Assembly: GCA_022410635.1 (NCBI GenBank)
Contig: JAJVDF010000230.1
Span: 1,352,741-1,416,740 of the forward strand
From: Tretioscincus oriximinensis
Taxonomy: Eukaryota > Chordata > Lepidosauria > Squamata > Gymnophthalmidae
Reading direction: 5' to 3'
DNA: 64,000 nucleotides
Position numbers and translations under genes: made by a program
Part shown: positions 1-12,369 of the stretch, piece by piece
Layout: every line of letters starts with the position of its first letter
Position numbering within the stretch: the first letter of the stretch is position 1
Notes under the pieces: generated by a model
Told to the model about the DNA's origin: nothing
The model's input: only the letters and a program-made list of their open reading frames with translations
The model's database searches: none

Positions 1-1835
1 TCCAAGGGTCATGTTGTAGCAGAAACAGGCATCTCCCATACAATGGTGAGGGGGTTAAAATGGTGTCCATCAGCAAATCGTGGCTAAGCAAATATAATGC
101 AAAGAGTCACATTTTCGAATGGAGGGCATAAGCGTGTCATTTTGCATTTTTACAATTCAGGTGCCTTAGCAATAATAGAGCAGGTGAGGCAAAAAAGTGG
201 GAGGAGCTATTTATATTAACCCAAAGGGTGATGACATGGGGGAAAANGACACACCTAACAGCCACGATCTTTCAATGGGAAAACCAGTCTGTGGGGCCAC
301 AAACCCCAGAAGCCAATGCGATTTCTAGGAACACTAAAACAGAGGATAACGGCAGAGAGAATTCATATTCACTTTGTAGTTTTTCAATCTACATCTTTTG
401 CGTCAATGCAAATGCAGCCTTTTTATATATCACTTTCCATTTGGAGCAAATAAGGAGTGTATTCAGCTTTAGTTTGTATAGCACATATAGTGCACTTTAC
501 CTAAGATTGGCTTATACGAATTTTTAGAAAAATCGTGTTCTTGTATTACGGCGATGGATGAATGCTACCTTCTTTGCCCAAGATTTTTAAAGCGCAATGG
601 TACTTCTTGGACATTTTTGGCTGGGACTGTCCTGGAAGAGGCTGTGGCTGGCCACCATTTTTTTTTTTTTTTTGTGACAGAGGGAATGTAAGTTGACAGC
701 TTAATCAGCTGTTGCCAATCTACAAGTCAATAATTAAAGTTCAAATCTAGACAACAAATCAATCAATAGGAAACTAGCACTGGTAGTCAGAAAAGTTCTT
801 TGCAGGTTTGAAGGCAGAAATATGAACAAATATTATCTTCAAAAAGCACATCCTTAAGCAGCACAGCAGCATCTTAACTTTAAGTGTCACAAAAAGCAGG
901 TTTGAACACTGCCAAGTCCATCTTAGAATGGGTGAAGCAAGGCAGCTTCTGTAGTATAATAATAATCTAGCAAATCATCAGCTCAACATGTCTTGCCCAA
1001 TGAAGAAATCCAATAATTGATATATTCATTTCCCTAGAATGCCTTGATGGGCTATGCAATTAATAATAACAGGATAAACAATTAAGAGTCATCACAACTT
1101 TTGACTGGCTTCCTGAGCAGAAGACCGTCCATGGCTATTGTAAACATCTATGAATGATTTCTTTTTGTGTCATATTCTTGACTGTTTTATAAACTGTCAT
1201 TTTATTATAAAAGTAGACACGTTTAGGCTCTTCATAGAGTTAGAGATGGAAAGATGAAACATTAACTCATCTCATGATGTCCATCCCATTCTAGTTTCAC
1301 ACTGAAATCTGACAGCACACATTGACCTTGTGGTTTTCGCTGAAAATGTAACAAAGTCAGGTAGCTCTGGAACCGAGGACGTGATTTTGGAAATTAACAG
1401 AGGACACAACTAATGGGACAAGCATTACAAATCATATTCAAAGATTCATACAGACTAGTATTTTCTACTTTCTGCCACAGAGACATTCTGCAGCCAAGTT
1501 GTTGAATACCAGCAAGTCCCTCACATAAGAATTCTGTAATGTGTGAATAACTTGTTCAAACATGATAAAGAAAAGGACTTTCATGAAGAGAGGGACTTTA
1601 GTAGAGAAATGTAGTAGTAGTATTAGTCTTGTAATAATAATAATAATGCCATACAGTTGGCATTTCATTTGGAACCCTCTACTGAAACTGCAAATAAAAT
1701 GTTCTGTGTCAACAGTGTGTTGAAGTTTGCTAAAGTGCCCTGATTTCCCAGAAAAGCACCCATAATTTTGGTCACCTAAAATTATATCTGCTGATTCTTA
1801 GAAATTCATTTGTATTACTCATATACCGTATATGA

Positions 1836-1893
1836 TTTTTCTGCAATGGGCCTATGGGTATAGGGCAGGGAATAATTATAAATAAATAAATAT
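1836..1893 (+). repeat. L2-type LINE, extreme 3' end
   Basis: The motif CCTATGGGTATAGGGCAGGG followed by an AAATAAATAAAT tail matches the hairpin-like 3' terminus of the better preserved L2-type copies at 30355-30417 and 43700-43755 in this window. Only the terminal part is left. Confidence 0.6.
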
Positions 1894-2538
1894 CCCAAAC
1901 TATGGACTTGCTGTCTAGATACTGTACTAGTGAAATCTGTACCAGGTGAATTTTGCCATAATGTGCAACATAATGTGAATGGCAAGCTCCCAGCGCAGAA
2001 AGGGCCATGATAGAAATCACCCACGATAGGCACAGCCCCTTAGTTTACTACCCTCTCTCCATCAATTCCCCAGCTGTAGTACAGCAGGACAGAACATTTC
2101 ATACCTGTCTTGGTCATATTATTATAGAATTAGAGGTCAGGAAAGAGAAAGGAATTGTGGCAAATCTCTCACCAAGTCATTGTTAGGATAAATTCTACAC
2201 ATGTGAATTGTATTTTGTAAGACATTGTACTGAATATAAAAACAAATAAAATATTTTACAACTTTAAAAATAAAAAGGATAAACACAGACACACCACCCA
2301 AGTTTCTTATTGTATACCTACTATAGCAGTTCTTAATTTCTATATTTATGTATTGCTAAGCCAAATTAATATTTCAAAGTCCAGGGTCCAAAATGAAATC
2401 TGCCAAACACACAATTGACAGTATTTCCACAACACCACAATTGCAACTTATCATATCATATTTCCTTCTTAGTTTCTCTAACACTGTAATCCCCATCATT
2501 CACTGTTATTGATCAAATTGACAGCAAACACTGTAGAC

Positions 2539-2726
2539 CAGTGATTCCTAAACTTTTTTGAACTGCCGTCCCCTTGGCTCTCAAGCCACATCCCTAGTAC
2601 TCCCCACCCCATTCCCCTAGTGCCCTCCACTCCATTCGCCTAAATTGTATTTAAAAATTCTTAACGCCCCCTTCAATGTCTTCAGCACCGATAGGTGGGC
2701 AGTACCACCCACTTTGGGAATCACTG
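2539..2726. mobile_element. hAT-type miniature element with intact 8-bp target duplication
   Basis: The 188-bp element begins CAGTGATTCCTAAACTTTTT and ends ACTTTGGGAATCACTG, giving terminal inverted repeats of about 16 bp with one mismatch. It is flanked on both sides by the identical octamer CTGTAGAC (2531-2538 and 2727-2734). CAGTG ends and 8-bp target duplications are the hallmark of hAT transposons. The interior is C-rich and has no coding capacity, so the copy is non-autonomous. The perfect duplication argues for a fairly undisturbed insertion. Confidence 0.88.
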
Positions 2727-3999
2727 CTGTAGACCAACATTTTGAGAATCTTTCCTTCATCATTTCTGGTATAAAAACATGAAAGGTACAAAGTTGGACA
2801 AACCCTTCTCTTCTATATATTGTACACTAAATACTCCTATGTTGTACCTAAACAGATTTGGCTTATAAAATAAATGTATGTTGCTTCTCCATAATACGGT
2901 GCCTATCATAATTAAATGACTTTGAGATTACTTATTTCAGATCCACTGTAACTGTCAACCAACTCTGGATGCTCACAAAGGGGCAGGGGGATAAAAAGTT
3001 GCACCCTTTAAAATAGTATAATTACTGAAAATGATTGTTATAGTTAAATAGAAGGCATAATTTCTTGCTTTCCCAGATATAATGTATTTATATGCTTCTA
3101 AACGAACATTCTTAAGAAAAGGGGTTTTTCATTTGTATGTATGATTGTTCTTTGCAGATAAGAACAGCAAAACACAAGCTCTTAGTACTGTATATAGATA
3201 AGTAATGCACACACACATAATGAGGGAATTATTGTATGACTTCCTTTTGCTACCAGTTTCACAGGTACAGATGTTATCTACTTCTGTGTGAAGGAACGTC
3301 CAGTTCTCTTGGTTCCATTGTGTTATGAAGCGGGTGCGTTAAAAGGTAGAAGGAGTTTATGAAAACAACTTCATTGTTAATAGCATTTCACATACAGTAG
3401 GTACAGGCATGCTGCTATAATCTCACAAGGAAATCAAAGTCCAGCTATCTAGCTTTTTTGCAATACATCACATTCTCTCAGAACCCATAGTACATTATCA
3501 TGAATGGATCACCAATTCTGAAGGCATAATTGCTTATTAAGCAGTTTTGAAAACCAGCATTTATCAGACATGAACCACATGGCTTTCTTCTAAAAGAAAT
3601 GGCTTTCAAATTCTTTATGGAAAGAAGGGCAGACATATTCACAGTGACAAAAAGGCACACAATTTGCACTATAAAATGACTATATATAATAATAATAATA
3701 AATTTCTATAGCAGGCAAGATGGTAAATAGGTGTTAGTTTACTTGCTGAAAAGAACACTAAATCTTTTATCCTGCATTACTCTCCTTTATCACTTAGATT
3801 AGGAAAGCAACAAAGACTTATTACCATTGGAGCGCTATGATAATCCTTCAAAAAACACAAGTCTGAAAACAAAATTCTCTCTCAGAAATGGAGTAACTGA
3901 TGAGAAATAGAAGTACAAATACGAAATATTTAATAGTAATTCCATTTATGAATAATTAGTCTTAAATACCTCTACTGCCTCTTTGAAAGTACAGTTATA

Positions 4000-4093
4000 T
4001 TTTAATTGTTCTATTAATTTTAATCTCTTTTATGTTTTTTTTTACTGTGATCTGTCCCAAGACCTTTGGGTATAGTGTGAAATAAATAAATAC
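4000..4093 (+). repeat. L2-type LINE 3' end, degraded
   Basis: The sequence CCCAAGACCTTTGGGTATAG followed by AAATAAATAAAT matches the L2 3' terminus (CCTGAGACCTTCGGGTATAG) seen at 43700-43755. Upstream TTTTAATTGTT-like sequence also resembles that 3'UTR. Confidence 0.6.
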
Positions 4094-4563
4094 ACACATG
4101 TAAAATGAAACTACCAATTTAAAAAAACATAATTTCATTAAGCAAAACTGGTGTCTGGAGTCTCAAAAACTAGACAGAAAATGAACCAGAGTCTNTTTAT
4201 AGGCAGACTATTCACTATATTTGCTGTTGACATTTTTAAAATAACAGCTCCTATATTTCAAAAACATTTCAGTCTTTCTGCAAGAAAGTGACACCCAGAA
4301 GGGCAAAAGCATAGCCATCACCTCTTTTCACACAAACTCCCAAGCTTCCTTCAGTTGGACAGCTGAGTATTTTTTTATTATCATTGAGATCTCATGCTAA
4401 TACATAGCTAAACATAGTTTGACATAATATGTACAATATCTCTCTTCCCTCTTTCCCTCTCTCCTGCTCCCAGGAGGGTCTAATAAATTTTTATTAAAAT
4501 ATAATCTTTCTACAGTGAAATGATAATGTTCAATATTAATTTGTTAGTGTCTTGTTTCATTTG

Positions 4564-4946
4564 GGTAGAATAGTGAGAACAGACAAAGGAAAGTATTTTT
4601 TCACCCAGAAGGTCATCGGCCTGTGGAATTTACTTCCTGAAGAGGTAGTGGTAGCTAACAGCTTGGATAGTTTCAAGACAGGACTAGACAGGTTTATGGA
4701 CACCAGGGGTATAAATGGATACTAGGATGGATGTCTAGATATTGCCTCCGGGATGGAGTCACAGGCAGGACTCCTGAAATACCATTTGCAGGGAGTCATG
4801 AACAGGACCATATTTTGCTTTCCTCTGTTCGGACTGCCCAGGTGCATCTGGTGGGCCTCTGTGTGGGACTGAATGCTGGACTTGATGGGCTGTGGCCTGA
4901 TCCAGTATGGCTCTTCTTATGTTCTTATGTTCTTATGTTCTTAATA
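4564..4946 (+). mobile_element. CR1-like LINE, 3' fragment
   Basis: The fragment encodes the end of the ORF2 product (RTDKGKYFFTQKVIGLWNLL and so on, then NSLDSFKTGLDRFMDT), followed by the 3'UTR ending in ATGGCTCTTCTTATGTTCTTATG repeats. It is nearly collinear with 20720-21078. The 5' part is absent, as is typical of truncated target-primed insertions. Two short octamer repeats (TTCTTATG) form the terminus, as in CR1-clade elements. Confidence 0.88.
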
Positions 4947-5055
4947 AATAAGAAAACTGGGGAGCGAATAGAAAACATAGAAAGCTGGAAACAATTTTTT
5001 CCATTGGGCAGTAGTGGCACACTTAGAAAAGATGACTAACTTTTGAAGAACTTCT

Positions 5056-5310
5056 CAAGAACATAAAAGGAATCCTGCTGAAGTGGGCAACAGCCCATAC
5101 AATCCAGCATTCCATCTCACACAGTGGCCCAATAATTACTTCAGGGCATCCCAAGCAGAAAAATAAGAAAAAACTTTCACCCACCCTCAATTCCTTGTAA
5201 ATAACATTTAGAGGAATCCAGCCAGTCTCAAAAACCTGAGGGCAAATACCCAGACATCCATTCTAGTAGCCACTGATACACTTGGCATCCATGAATTTCC
5301 TACACAGTAA
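5056..5310 (-). mobile_element. CR1-like LINE 3' fragment, antisense, degraded
   Basis: Reading + strand, AAGAACATAAAAGGAATCCTGCTGAA...CAGTGGCCCAATAA is the reverse complement of the 3'UTR of the copy at 4564-4946, and ends near the ATCCATGAATTTCC match to the MDTKG region. It is diverged with several small indels. Confidence 0.75.
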
Positions 5311-6950
5311 TGAATTAACCAGGAATTCCTTTCCACCCCTGATCTCTTGGGCATATATTCAGTCAAGCGGATGTGAATTTGATCCCAACTGAAGGGACTA
5401 CCACCCCATGTTTCCTAAATTGTGGCTTCCTTCTGTGCTTTCTTTTGCTGAGTACAACTATTTTATATCTTTCTAGAAATTATTCTCCAGAGATGAACTT
5501 TATAATGGCGTACTTGCTGCAAAGTCCAACTTCTGCTCCAAATATTGGATTTCTCAGAAACAGTAAACGGTCAGATTTATACACATTTTCTTGGAGAATA
5601 CTGCAGGTAACCAAGCTTCCAAGCCCAACCAGCCTTCCTTAGAGGTGCAAATGATACATCATCCAAAACCTCTAGTAGAAGATGAGAAAGAAGAAAAAAG
5701 TAAATAAAGTGACAATGTTTAACACATGAATTCCCGTGTTTGAAGAAAGGAATAAAATTGTAAATTTATTAATAAATCTGTTATAAGAAAAATTACTAAA
5801 ATCTTTGTTGTATTTTCTATTCCTTGTCCTCTTCTTTTAAAGAAAAATGATGTTTTCTATAGTAATGATTGTAGAAACAAATCTAACTGATCATGAGGTA
5901 AGAATGTAAACTCAATTTTTATCCCTGTTAATCCACAAAAGCAATGGGCGCTTATCTACAAAGCTAGAAAATGGACAGAACGTTAATATGTGGGGAAGGA
6001 AGAACAATGCTAAAAATAACTCATGAATTTTGAAACTCTAACCATAGAACAGGACTTAGGGGGCAGGTTACCACTATTAATGCCATAAATGTGAGAAGAT
6101 GATGAGTAGCAACACAATCCCTGCCATGCTGCCAAGTAGGGAAGAAAACAAATGAGTAAGTGTCCCACCTCTGCTGCCACATAGTGGTATGCTGGTCTTG
6201 TGAAATGGGATTACAACGGCCCGAAGAGGGGTACCTTCAAAGGGGTGCCCCTTCTTCTAGCAAGCATGACACAAGAACCAGTGTCTCCTTCCTATGAGTA
6301 GCAAAGAGCAGTTTCCTCCAATGATGAGAGCATGTCATGAGCAAAGTAGATTTGCACTATTGCTTTGTACCCATCTGGAAATTGATGCTTGGTTGATATA
6401 GAGAAACAACCAATTGAGGAGACAAGGGAGGGTAAATGATGTTTTTGCCTTGGCTGCAGGTTTAGAAAGGGTGCAAATTATAACCCTCCAAAAACCCTTG
6501 AATGGCACTTTTAAATCCTCAGTTTTGGCTCTCACAGAGCTGGGGACAAGGAAAAACCTTCTTTTCTCGGCACATCATGTCAATGCTAACATGACGTGTT
6601 GGAAGGGGAGTAATTGCTCCCATCACTTTTCAAAGCCAAAATTAAGGTTTTAATTTGTACCACACCAAAGAAGTGGACATGGGAGGGCACAGCAGATGTT
6701 TGGGGTGCTGGACGAGTAGCTAGGAGTACAGAATTTGTGGGTTACCCTGGATGCTTTGACCCCTTGTTACACCCCTAAAGGACAGCATCCTGATTTCAGA
6801 CTTTTTACTTTTGCCAGCAAGAGAGAGAAGATAAAGAAAAAAGGAAAATGTCCTGCACATTTGGTTGAGAAATGACAAGAGGCATGTCTGACCTGACTCA
6901 GAATGCAGATCGTTTCATTTGTTTCTCCTTTTCATTTTCCCTGCTTTCCT

Positions 6951-7036
6951 CTAAGCCCTGAAAAATGAGCTTACTCTGTTTGTTTGTTTTCCTGGACTAA
7001 ATGGGAAAAAACTGGATTAAGCTCATTCTTCAGAGC
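6951..7036. mobile_element. Inverted-repeat miniature element fragment
   Basis: AAGCCCTGAAAAATGAGCTTA near the left and TAAGCTCATTCTTCAGAGCTTA on the right form an imperfect inverted repeat. The left part matches the interior of the element at 26601-26734 (GTCCTGAAAAATGAGCTC). It directly abuts the CR1-like fragment that follows. The family is not identified. Confidence 0.45.
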
Positions 7037-7520
7037 TTAAAAATGTATAAAATCATGCATGGGATGTATAAGGTAAATAGAGAAAAATGTTTTCTCTATC
7101 ACACAACACTAGGACCAGAGGGCATTCCTTGAAATTAATGGGCAGACAAAGACAAACAACAGACAAAAGAAAGTGTTTTTTCACTTAGAGGGTCACCAGA
7201 CTGTGGAATTTACTTCCAGAAGAGGTGATGGTAGTTAACAGCTTGGATAGCTTCAAGAGAAGATTGGACAAGTTTATGGACACCAAGGGTATAAATGGCT
7301 ACTAGGAGGGATGTCTGGATGCTGCCTCCGGGATAGAGCAATAGGCAGTACTCCTGAAATACCATTTGCAAGGAATTGAGAACAGGTGTATATTTTGCAT
7401 TTTTCTGTTCAGACTGCCCAGATGCATTGGTGGGTCTCTATGTGAGAGAGAATGTTGGACTAGATGGGCTCTGGCCCAATTCGGTATGGCTCTTCTTATG
7501 TTCTTTATTTTCTTAAGAAT
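7037..7520 (+). mobile_element. CR1-like LINE, 3' fragment
   Basis: The sequence reads KCIKSCMGCIR-like to MFSLSHNTRTRGHSLKLMGR-like sequence with frameshifts, then the FFTxRVTRLWNLLPEEV region and a 3'UTR ending ATGGCTCTTCTTATGTTCTTT. It is the same family as 4564-4946 and 20270-21078 but more mutated, with no intact frame. Confidence 0.85.
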
Positions 7521-8161
7521 GTTAGAAAGCTCACTAACTGCAGCTCCTTGGATGTTTATCCTATCTGATCAGCTCATGCCTGCAGTAAAAGCCCCTCACC
7601 TGGTCTTCAACACCCAGCAATTCTGCTAGGAAAGCTGTGACTTTACAGCCACAAGCCTGTATCATAACACAGTGTATTGTTTTTCTTTTCCCTCTTCACT
7701 CTTGCTAACTGGTGGTACCTCTGTCAGTTTTGGCTGTGAAATCCTAGCATTCTTAGCAGATCTGTCTGGTGTTAAATATGATGTTGCAAGCCAGTGTGTG
7801 ATTTTTAAAACATGTAACACATAATATTTCCATCTGTATTTCTACAGGCAGAGTAGGAAGATAAAAGAGGAGGTATTCCTGTAACATTTTCTCCTACTCT
7901 TTATGACAAATGTGGGACACATAATAGTAGGGAAAAGGTTAGATTCTAAAGGATATATGAGCAAAGTGAAGAAAGGAAATAGACGGTGGCATTTTTTAAA
8001 GTAAAATCACCACTAAATATATCTGACAGGATATCTCATTGTTGGTCAAGTATCTCCTGTTCGTAACTGCTTGATACATCTTACATGATTCAGCGTTACT
8101 AAACTAAAAGTAAACAGGATCAATGACCCAAACGAGGAGAACAAGTAAATTTGGGGTTGTA

Positions 8162-8191
8162 ATATATATATATATATATATTTATATATAC
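8162..8191. repeat. (TA)n microsatellite
   Basis: About 30 bases of alternating TA with one TTT interruption. No associated gene signal. Confidence 0.9.
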
Positions 8192-8919
8192 GAGCAATTG
8201 GAAATCAACATTAACCATGTAATACAGGCTTAGCAGGGTCAACCAGACATGTTATTCTATGAAAAACACTCATTACCATGAATGATATGAAATTTACACT
8301 AGTTGATTAACAAGTTTAGCCTTTTAAAGCACACACATGCACATGCACATACACATACTCAGGCTGGGTTTAAACATAAGATTTAATCTAGTTCAAATAC
8401 AATTTTCCATGCATGGTGGCCTTACATTTTTCTAATTTAAACCTAACTAGAAATGATTTCCTTTCATAATTGACTGACATAATTTTCTACAAATTGGACC
8501 TTCCAGTGACTTTCCTGGGTGAAGCAAACTTTTTCTAAAGTGTATTCAAATTATTTCAGGTCCTGACCCCATGGACATAGGAGTCAATTTTGCCTCCTTC
8601 CATTCCTTTCCCTACATAACCTCTGGAACTATGTAATTATGAAANATTTCCCCTGCTGCACCCTGAACACAGCATAGAGTTGCTAGGAACAGCAGCGGCT
8701 GAAGGGTACATGGGAGGTTGGCCTCCTATAGATGGTAGACAGAAGCCTGTTCAACAAGCTCCTGCTTCCATGCCCACAGAAAACCACTTACACATCACTG
8801 TACTGCATAACACGCAAAGTAGATGGAAGGATAGGCGTTCTGGGAAGCCTGGATGGTATGGAAAAGGAAGCTAGGAGAACCCCTGCTATGGGGGAAGCAT
8901 CTATGGAAACCCTACCAGC

Positions 8920-9215
8920 AAAGAAGAAGAAGAACTGGGTTTTTATACTCCGTTTTTCTCACCCGAAGAGACTATAAACGGCTTACAAGCTATTTTTCAC
9001 CCAAAGGCTTACATTCTTCCCCATCACATTGTGATGATGGTACCTATTAATCTACTTGTGATTGCTCAACCTAGAACATCTAGGTTGGCTGAATATAAAG
9101 CCAACAGAGGGCACTCACTCTTCTCCATGGCAGTCACACAGGTCTCGAACATGTACCTCTCTGTTGAAAGGCCTTGTTCTTATATCTGTGCCACCATGTC
9201 TCTTCCAAACATCCT
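8920..9215 (-). mobile_element. tRNA-derived SINE, antisense
   Basis: On the minus strand the head carries a polymerase III B box (GTTCGAGACC, near 9143-9153). The body ends in GTGAGAAAAACGGAGTATAAAAACCCAG followed by a (TTC)n tail, which appears here as AAGAAGAAGAAG at 8920-8933. The body aligns with the copies at 10137-10441, 27807-28075 and 50336-50490. I would place it with the Sauria-type SINEs of squamates, from recall. Confidence 0.8.
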
Positions 9216-10136
9216 CACTTCCATCAGAGACTAGCACTTGAAGGGTTGACAATGCCCAGAAACTCAGACATTAAAATGGTTTTGTAAAAATGACTTTTAT
9301 TATCATTAGAATATAAAAAATATGGTAATTAATAGAGCGCTTATGAGGGTAGAACAGGTGGTTCTGAAATACAGCTTCTGAAAGACCCAGTCACAACTTG
9401 GAGAGGGCAAAAACTATGTAGGGAGACAGGGGAAGAAGGATCAGAATCCCCAGAGTGAGGTTGGATTGTAAAGCCAAAAAATCCAAATTAAGTTCATTTT
9501 ATGTGGGGACGAGGTAGAAACAGAACCCAATCTGAATTCGGTTGCCGAAACAGTTTTAAAACCTGCTGTTGAAAGAGTTCAAGGAGAAAAGAAAATGAGA
9601 TTTAATGAGAAATAGCTCATTCCCAACGTATAGAATGCATCCACAAAGCTTACCAACAAACCATTCTTTTCTAGCAAAAAGCAGAAAGAACAGCAATCCT
9701 AACCAATTTTACACCTTTAATCTCCTAATATCATCTTCTTTTGTTTTGGCATCTGGTGATCTAATTCTGCAAGGGAAGGACTGTCAAAAGCCAACAAACA
9801 TGATGTGATTTCTTTATTTGTATGTCATCCATCAGGCAGTTAATTTGATAAAGTAATCTGTTAAAGCATTGATAAAACAAGCAAAACAATTATTAAATAA
9901 AGACATTACATAAAACATTTCTATCTTAGCAGAGTTACATTAAGAGGGACCTAAACATAATTTAGAGAAAATTTAGGGCCTCAAACTTATCAAACAGGAA
10001 CGGATAGTATATGTTACCAAGTAATAGAGTTTCAATAAGAAACTTATTGAACTTTATGTATACAGATTAATACCAGCCAGCAAGCACATCCAGCTAGGAG
10101 TGTTTTCCTTGGAGAGATAAGAGATTATTTAACAGG

Positions 10137-10441
10137 CACGGATAGCTCAGTCGCTTAGAAATTCATCTCTCGCCTGGGAGATGGGGTTTCGAAGCCCTGT
10201 GTGGGACGTGGGGAGGGGTGAGCACCTTCCACTAGCCTGTAGCTCTAGCCAACCCAGCTATTCGAAAGCATGAATTGCAAGAAATTGCAACTGACTGCAA
10301 GTAGATACATGGGAACCACCATAGCCTGGTGGGGAAGATAGAATGTGAGCCTTCGGGCAAAATATATCCTTGTAAACCGCACTGAGTCCCTTTGAAAGGT
10401 GAGAAAAGCGGGGTGTAAGGACCAAGTTCTTCTTCTTCTTA
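10137..10441 (+). mobile_element. tRNA-derived SINE, near full length
   Basis: This is the best copy of this SINE. An A-box-like GATAGCTCAGTCGCTTAG is at 10140-10158, and a B box GGTTTCGAAGCCC at 10185-10197. A unique middle follows, then the LINE-derived tail TTGTAAACCGCACTGAGTCC ... GAGAAAAGCGGGGTGTAAGG and (TTC)n at 10430-10440. It is about 305 bp. The tRNA-like head drives internal polymerase III transcription; mobilisation depends on a partner LINE that recognises the tail. Confidence 0.85.
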
Positions 10442-10872
10442 TTTCCCTCAGTGGTTTCATTCAGATCAGGTGCAGAATTGATCGCACATGAGCATTCCTA
10501 AGGTATCAAACAAAGTTCCTGGAATGTACTTTAAAAATAGAATAGAAATCATTGTACTCTCACAAAGTCTTTCCAATAAAATACCAAGGCCAATGATATC
10601 TAAAAACACTGATTGATAACAGCAGGTTTGGCATTAACCCATCCCAAGCTCTTGGTTTTGCAACCAAGGCAAAACCAAAGGACACATCCACATGAACTTA
10701 GATCTAAAATGCATACCAATCAATATACCAGTGATTTTAAAAGCCATTTAGTACAAAACCAACTTAGTTTGTATGCATGACAAACCTAACTTCACAGTCC
10801 TTCAATACAAGCTAGAAAATAATTAAATTTGAGAGTGAGTAGATACAAAGGCAAAAATTTGCACACACTTAC

Positions 10873-10934
10873 TAATTGCTCCTGTAAAGGTTGGCTGCGT
10901 AAGGTCTTTTGGCACCTTCCTGTAGATGTCAAAC
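10873..10934 (-). CDS. ERGIC1: ERGIC1 coding exon 2
   Basis: Minus-strand exon of 62 nt, preceded by a pyrimidine-rich TTTTTCAG acceptor (AG at 10936-10935) and followed by a GTAAGT donor (10872-10867). Its first base completes the Arg codon begun in exon 1 (AG|G), then 20 codons read FDIYRKVPKDLTQPTFTGAI, and one base (A) carries over to exon 3. The protein matches residues 8-27 of ERGIC1 as I recall the family, where the human form has Tyr instead of Phe in QPTxTGA. The segment is cytosolic and leads into the first transmembrane helix, which must be encoded by the next exon outside the window. Both splice sites, the reading phase and the protein match agree, so confidence is high. Confidence 0.96.
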
Positions 10935-11592
10935 CTGAAAAACACACACAAATAATTCTATAAAACTAAAACAGGTGGAGTATTTCACTGTTCAAAGCTG
11001 AAGGATGTGAAGGATTTTTCCATTAAGCTTTCCAATAACATCATTTTTCATTTTATACTAAAGTTCAAAACACTTCATTCAGTTACATAACTGAACTAGT
11101 TCTAATGACTGCTGAAAAGCTAAAATTTTATGGGTGGGTTAAAGGGAAGGAAAGAGAGGGACGCAATATGGCTGTTGTTTCCTCACTTCTCCACCCAAAG
11201 TCATTAACAAAGAAGTGGCCTTGACCTTTCCTGAATAAATCCCATTGACGGTGTTCCACAGCACACTAGAGAGCGTCATTACGAACTTTGAGTGCTATTC
11301 TTGCCTAGGATCCTATTTCTTATGCCTGTTTTTCATATACCACAAATAAGGGACTACACCCATTTCTGAATTTGAGATAGCCAGCAGGGATGTGAATGCC
11401 AGAATGTTTTTCAGTATGTAACAGTCCTTGATTTATAGCCTTAGATTTACAGCCAATCTTTCCCCATCATGGATTACAGCATGAAATACACTCACATTCT
11501 CACATGACCACCATTTAGGTACTACTTATATCAAGACCTACTCAACTGTTACACAACAGTAGCCTTGAGAAACTGTTGCAACATTCTTCTAC

Positions 11593-11646
11593 ATATTTAT
11601 ATCCCACCCTATACCTTAAAATCTCAGGGCGACTAACAACAGAAAC
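11593..11646 (-). repeat. L2-type LINE 3' tip, antisense
   Basis: TATATCCCACCCTATACCTT ... CTCAGGGCGACTAACAA is the reverse complement of the TTGTTAACCGCCCTGAGACC ... GGGTATA terminus of the L2 copies. Confidence 0.6.
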
Positions 11647-11754
11647 TGTTAGAAACAGTAGAATTTTTTTTTCTACTGGAGGAATAGTAGATTTTTTAAA
11701 ATAGTATGTTTATCAATCTTGAGGTGTAGAGAGGTAGAGTTCAGAAATATGTTT

Positions 11755-11868
11755 CATCTTTGTCATCAGCTTGAGATTCCCAGAAGCAATTGGTGGGCCT
11801 GCACTAAATAGGAAACTGGACCAGATAGACTGCTCCAGCAGGATTCCCCTTATGTTCTCTTAAATCAA
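11755..11868 (+). mobile_element. CR1-like LINE 3'UTR fragment
   Basis: The stretch from TGGTGGGCCTGCACTAAATAGGAAACTGGACCAGATAGACT to CCTTATGTTCTCTTAA aligns with the terminal 3'UTR of 4564-4946. It is degraded and short. Confidence 0.6.
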
Positions 11869-12369
11869 GCAGATAAGCAATTATTCTCAACTGACCATCA
11901 GTTCACCAATGGTTTTTCTTATTTGGGTTGTTGTTACACTTTCTTACCTGTACGTAAGCTTCATCAAACTCAATAATACTTAACAAACACTTCCACAGTT
12001 TGTCCATATGATTTCTGACTACACTTACAATTTAATCCAATCTTGAAATAACTGCACTGTCACAAATTTCTGAATGAGGGAAGATATCAGGAAAGTGACA
12101 GGCTATTTTCTTTCAACATTATTTAACTCAGAAAATCTGCTACTAGTCTTGATAATATGGAAGGAATTTCTGCTGTGGTCCATGGGAAGAAGAAAATGAC
12201 ATGGGAAGAAGGCTCTCTTGGTAAAGACACTGGAGTGGTTTGCCTGTTATTTCTCCAGTGGATCACCTTCTGTTTGACTTCTTCATGATGACCACTTTAC
12301 AACTTGTAGTTTCCTTGTCCAAGCAACTCAGTGCTCTATTAATTTCTGGTTACACGCATTCTTAAATCC

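Larger units (their letters stand above)
1..10872 (-). other. ERGIC1: ERGIC1 intron 2 (5' part, runs off the window)
   Basis: The intron starts at the GTAAGT donor (10872) and continues past position 1. I looked on the minus strand for exon 3, which should encode the first transmembrane helix of ERGIC1, and did not find it. Outside the listed repeats, the stretches 1-1835, 2735-3995, 5310-6950, 7525-8155, 8195-8915, 9235-10130 and 10445-10872 show only AT-rich unique-looking sequence, short poly-T (about 658-675), short TAA/TAG runs (1617-1650, 3684-3702) and no supported gene. Single Ns are at about 247, 4195 and 8645. Confidence 0.75.

Noticed and set aside
10137..10210. Possible tRNA gene
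   Set aside because: A and B boxes are present but the acceptor stem does not pair and the sequence continues into a SINE body and TTC tail.
1..10872. ERGIC1 exon 3 (first transmembrane helix)
   Set aside because: Searched on the minus strand for the Cys-rich, Leu/Phe-rich helix with flanking splice sites; not found, so assumed to be outside the window.
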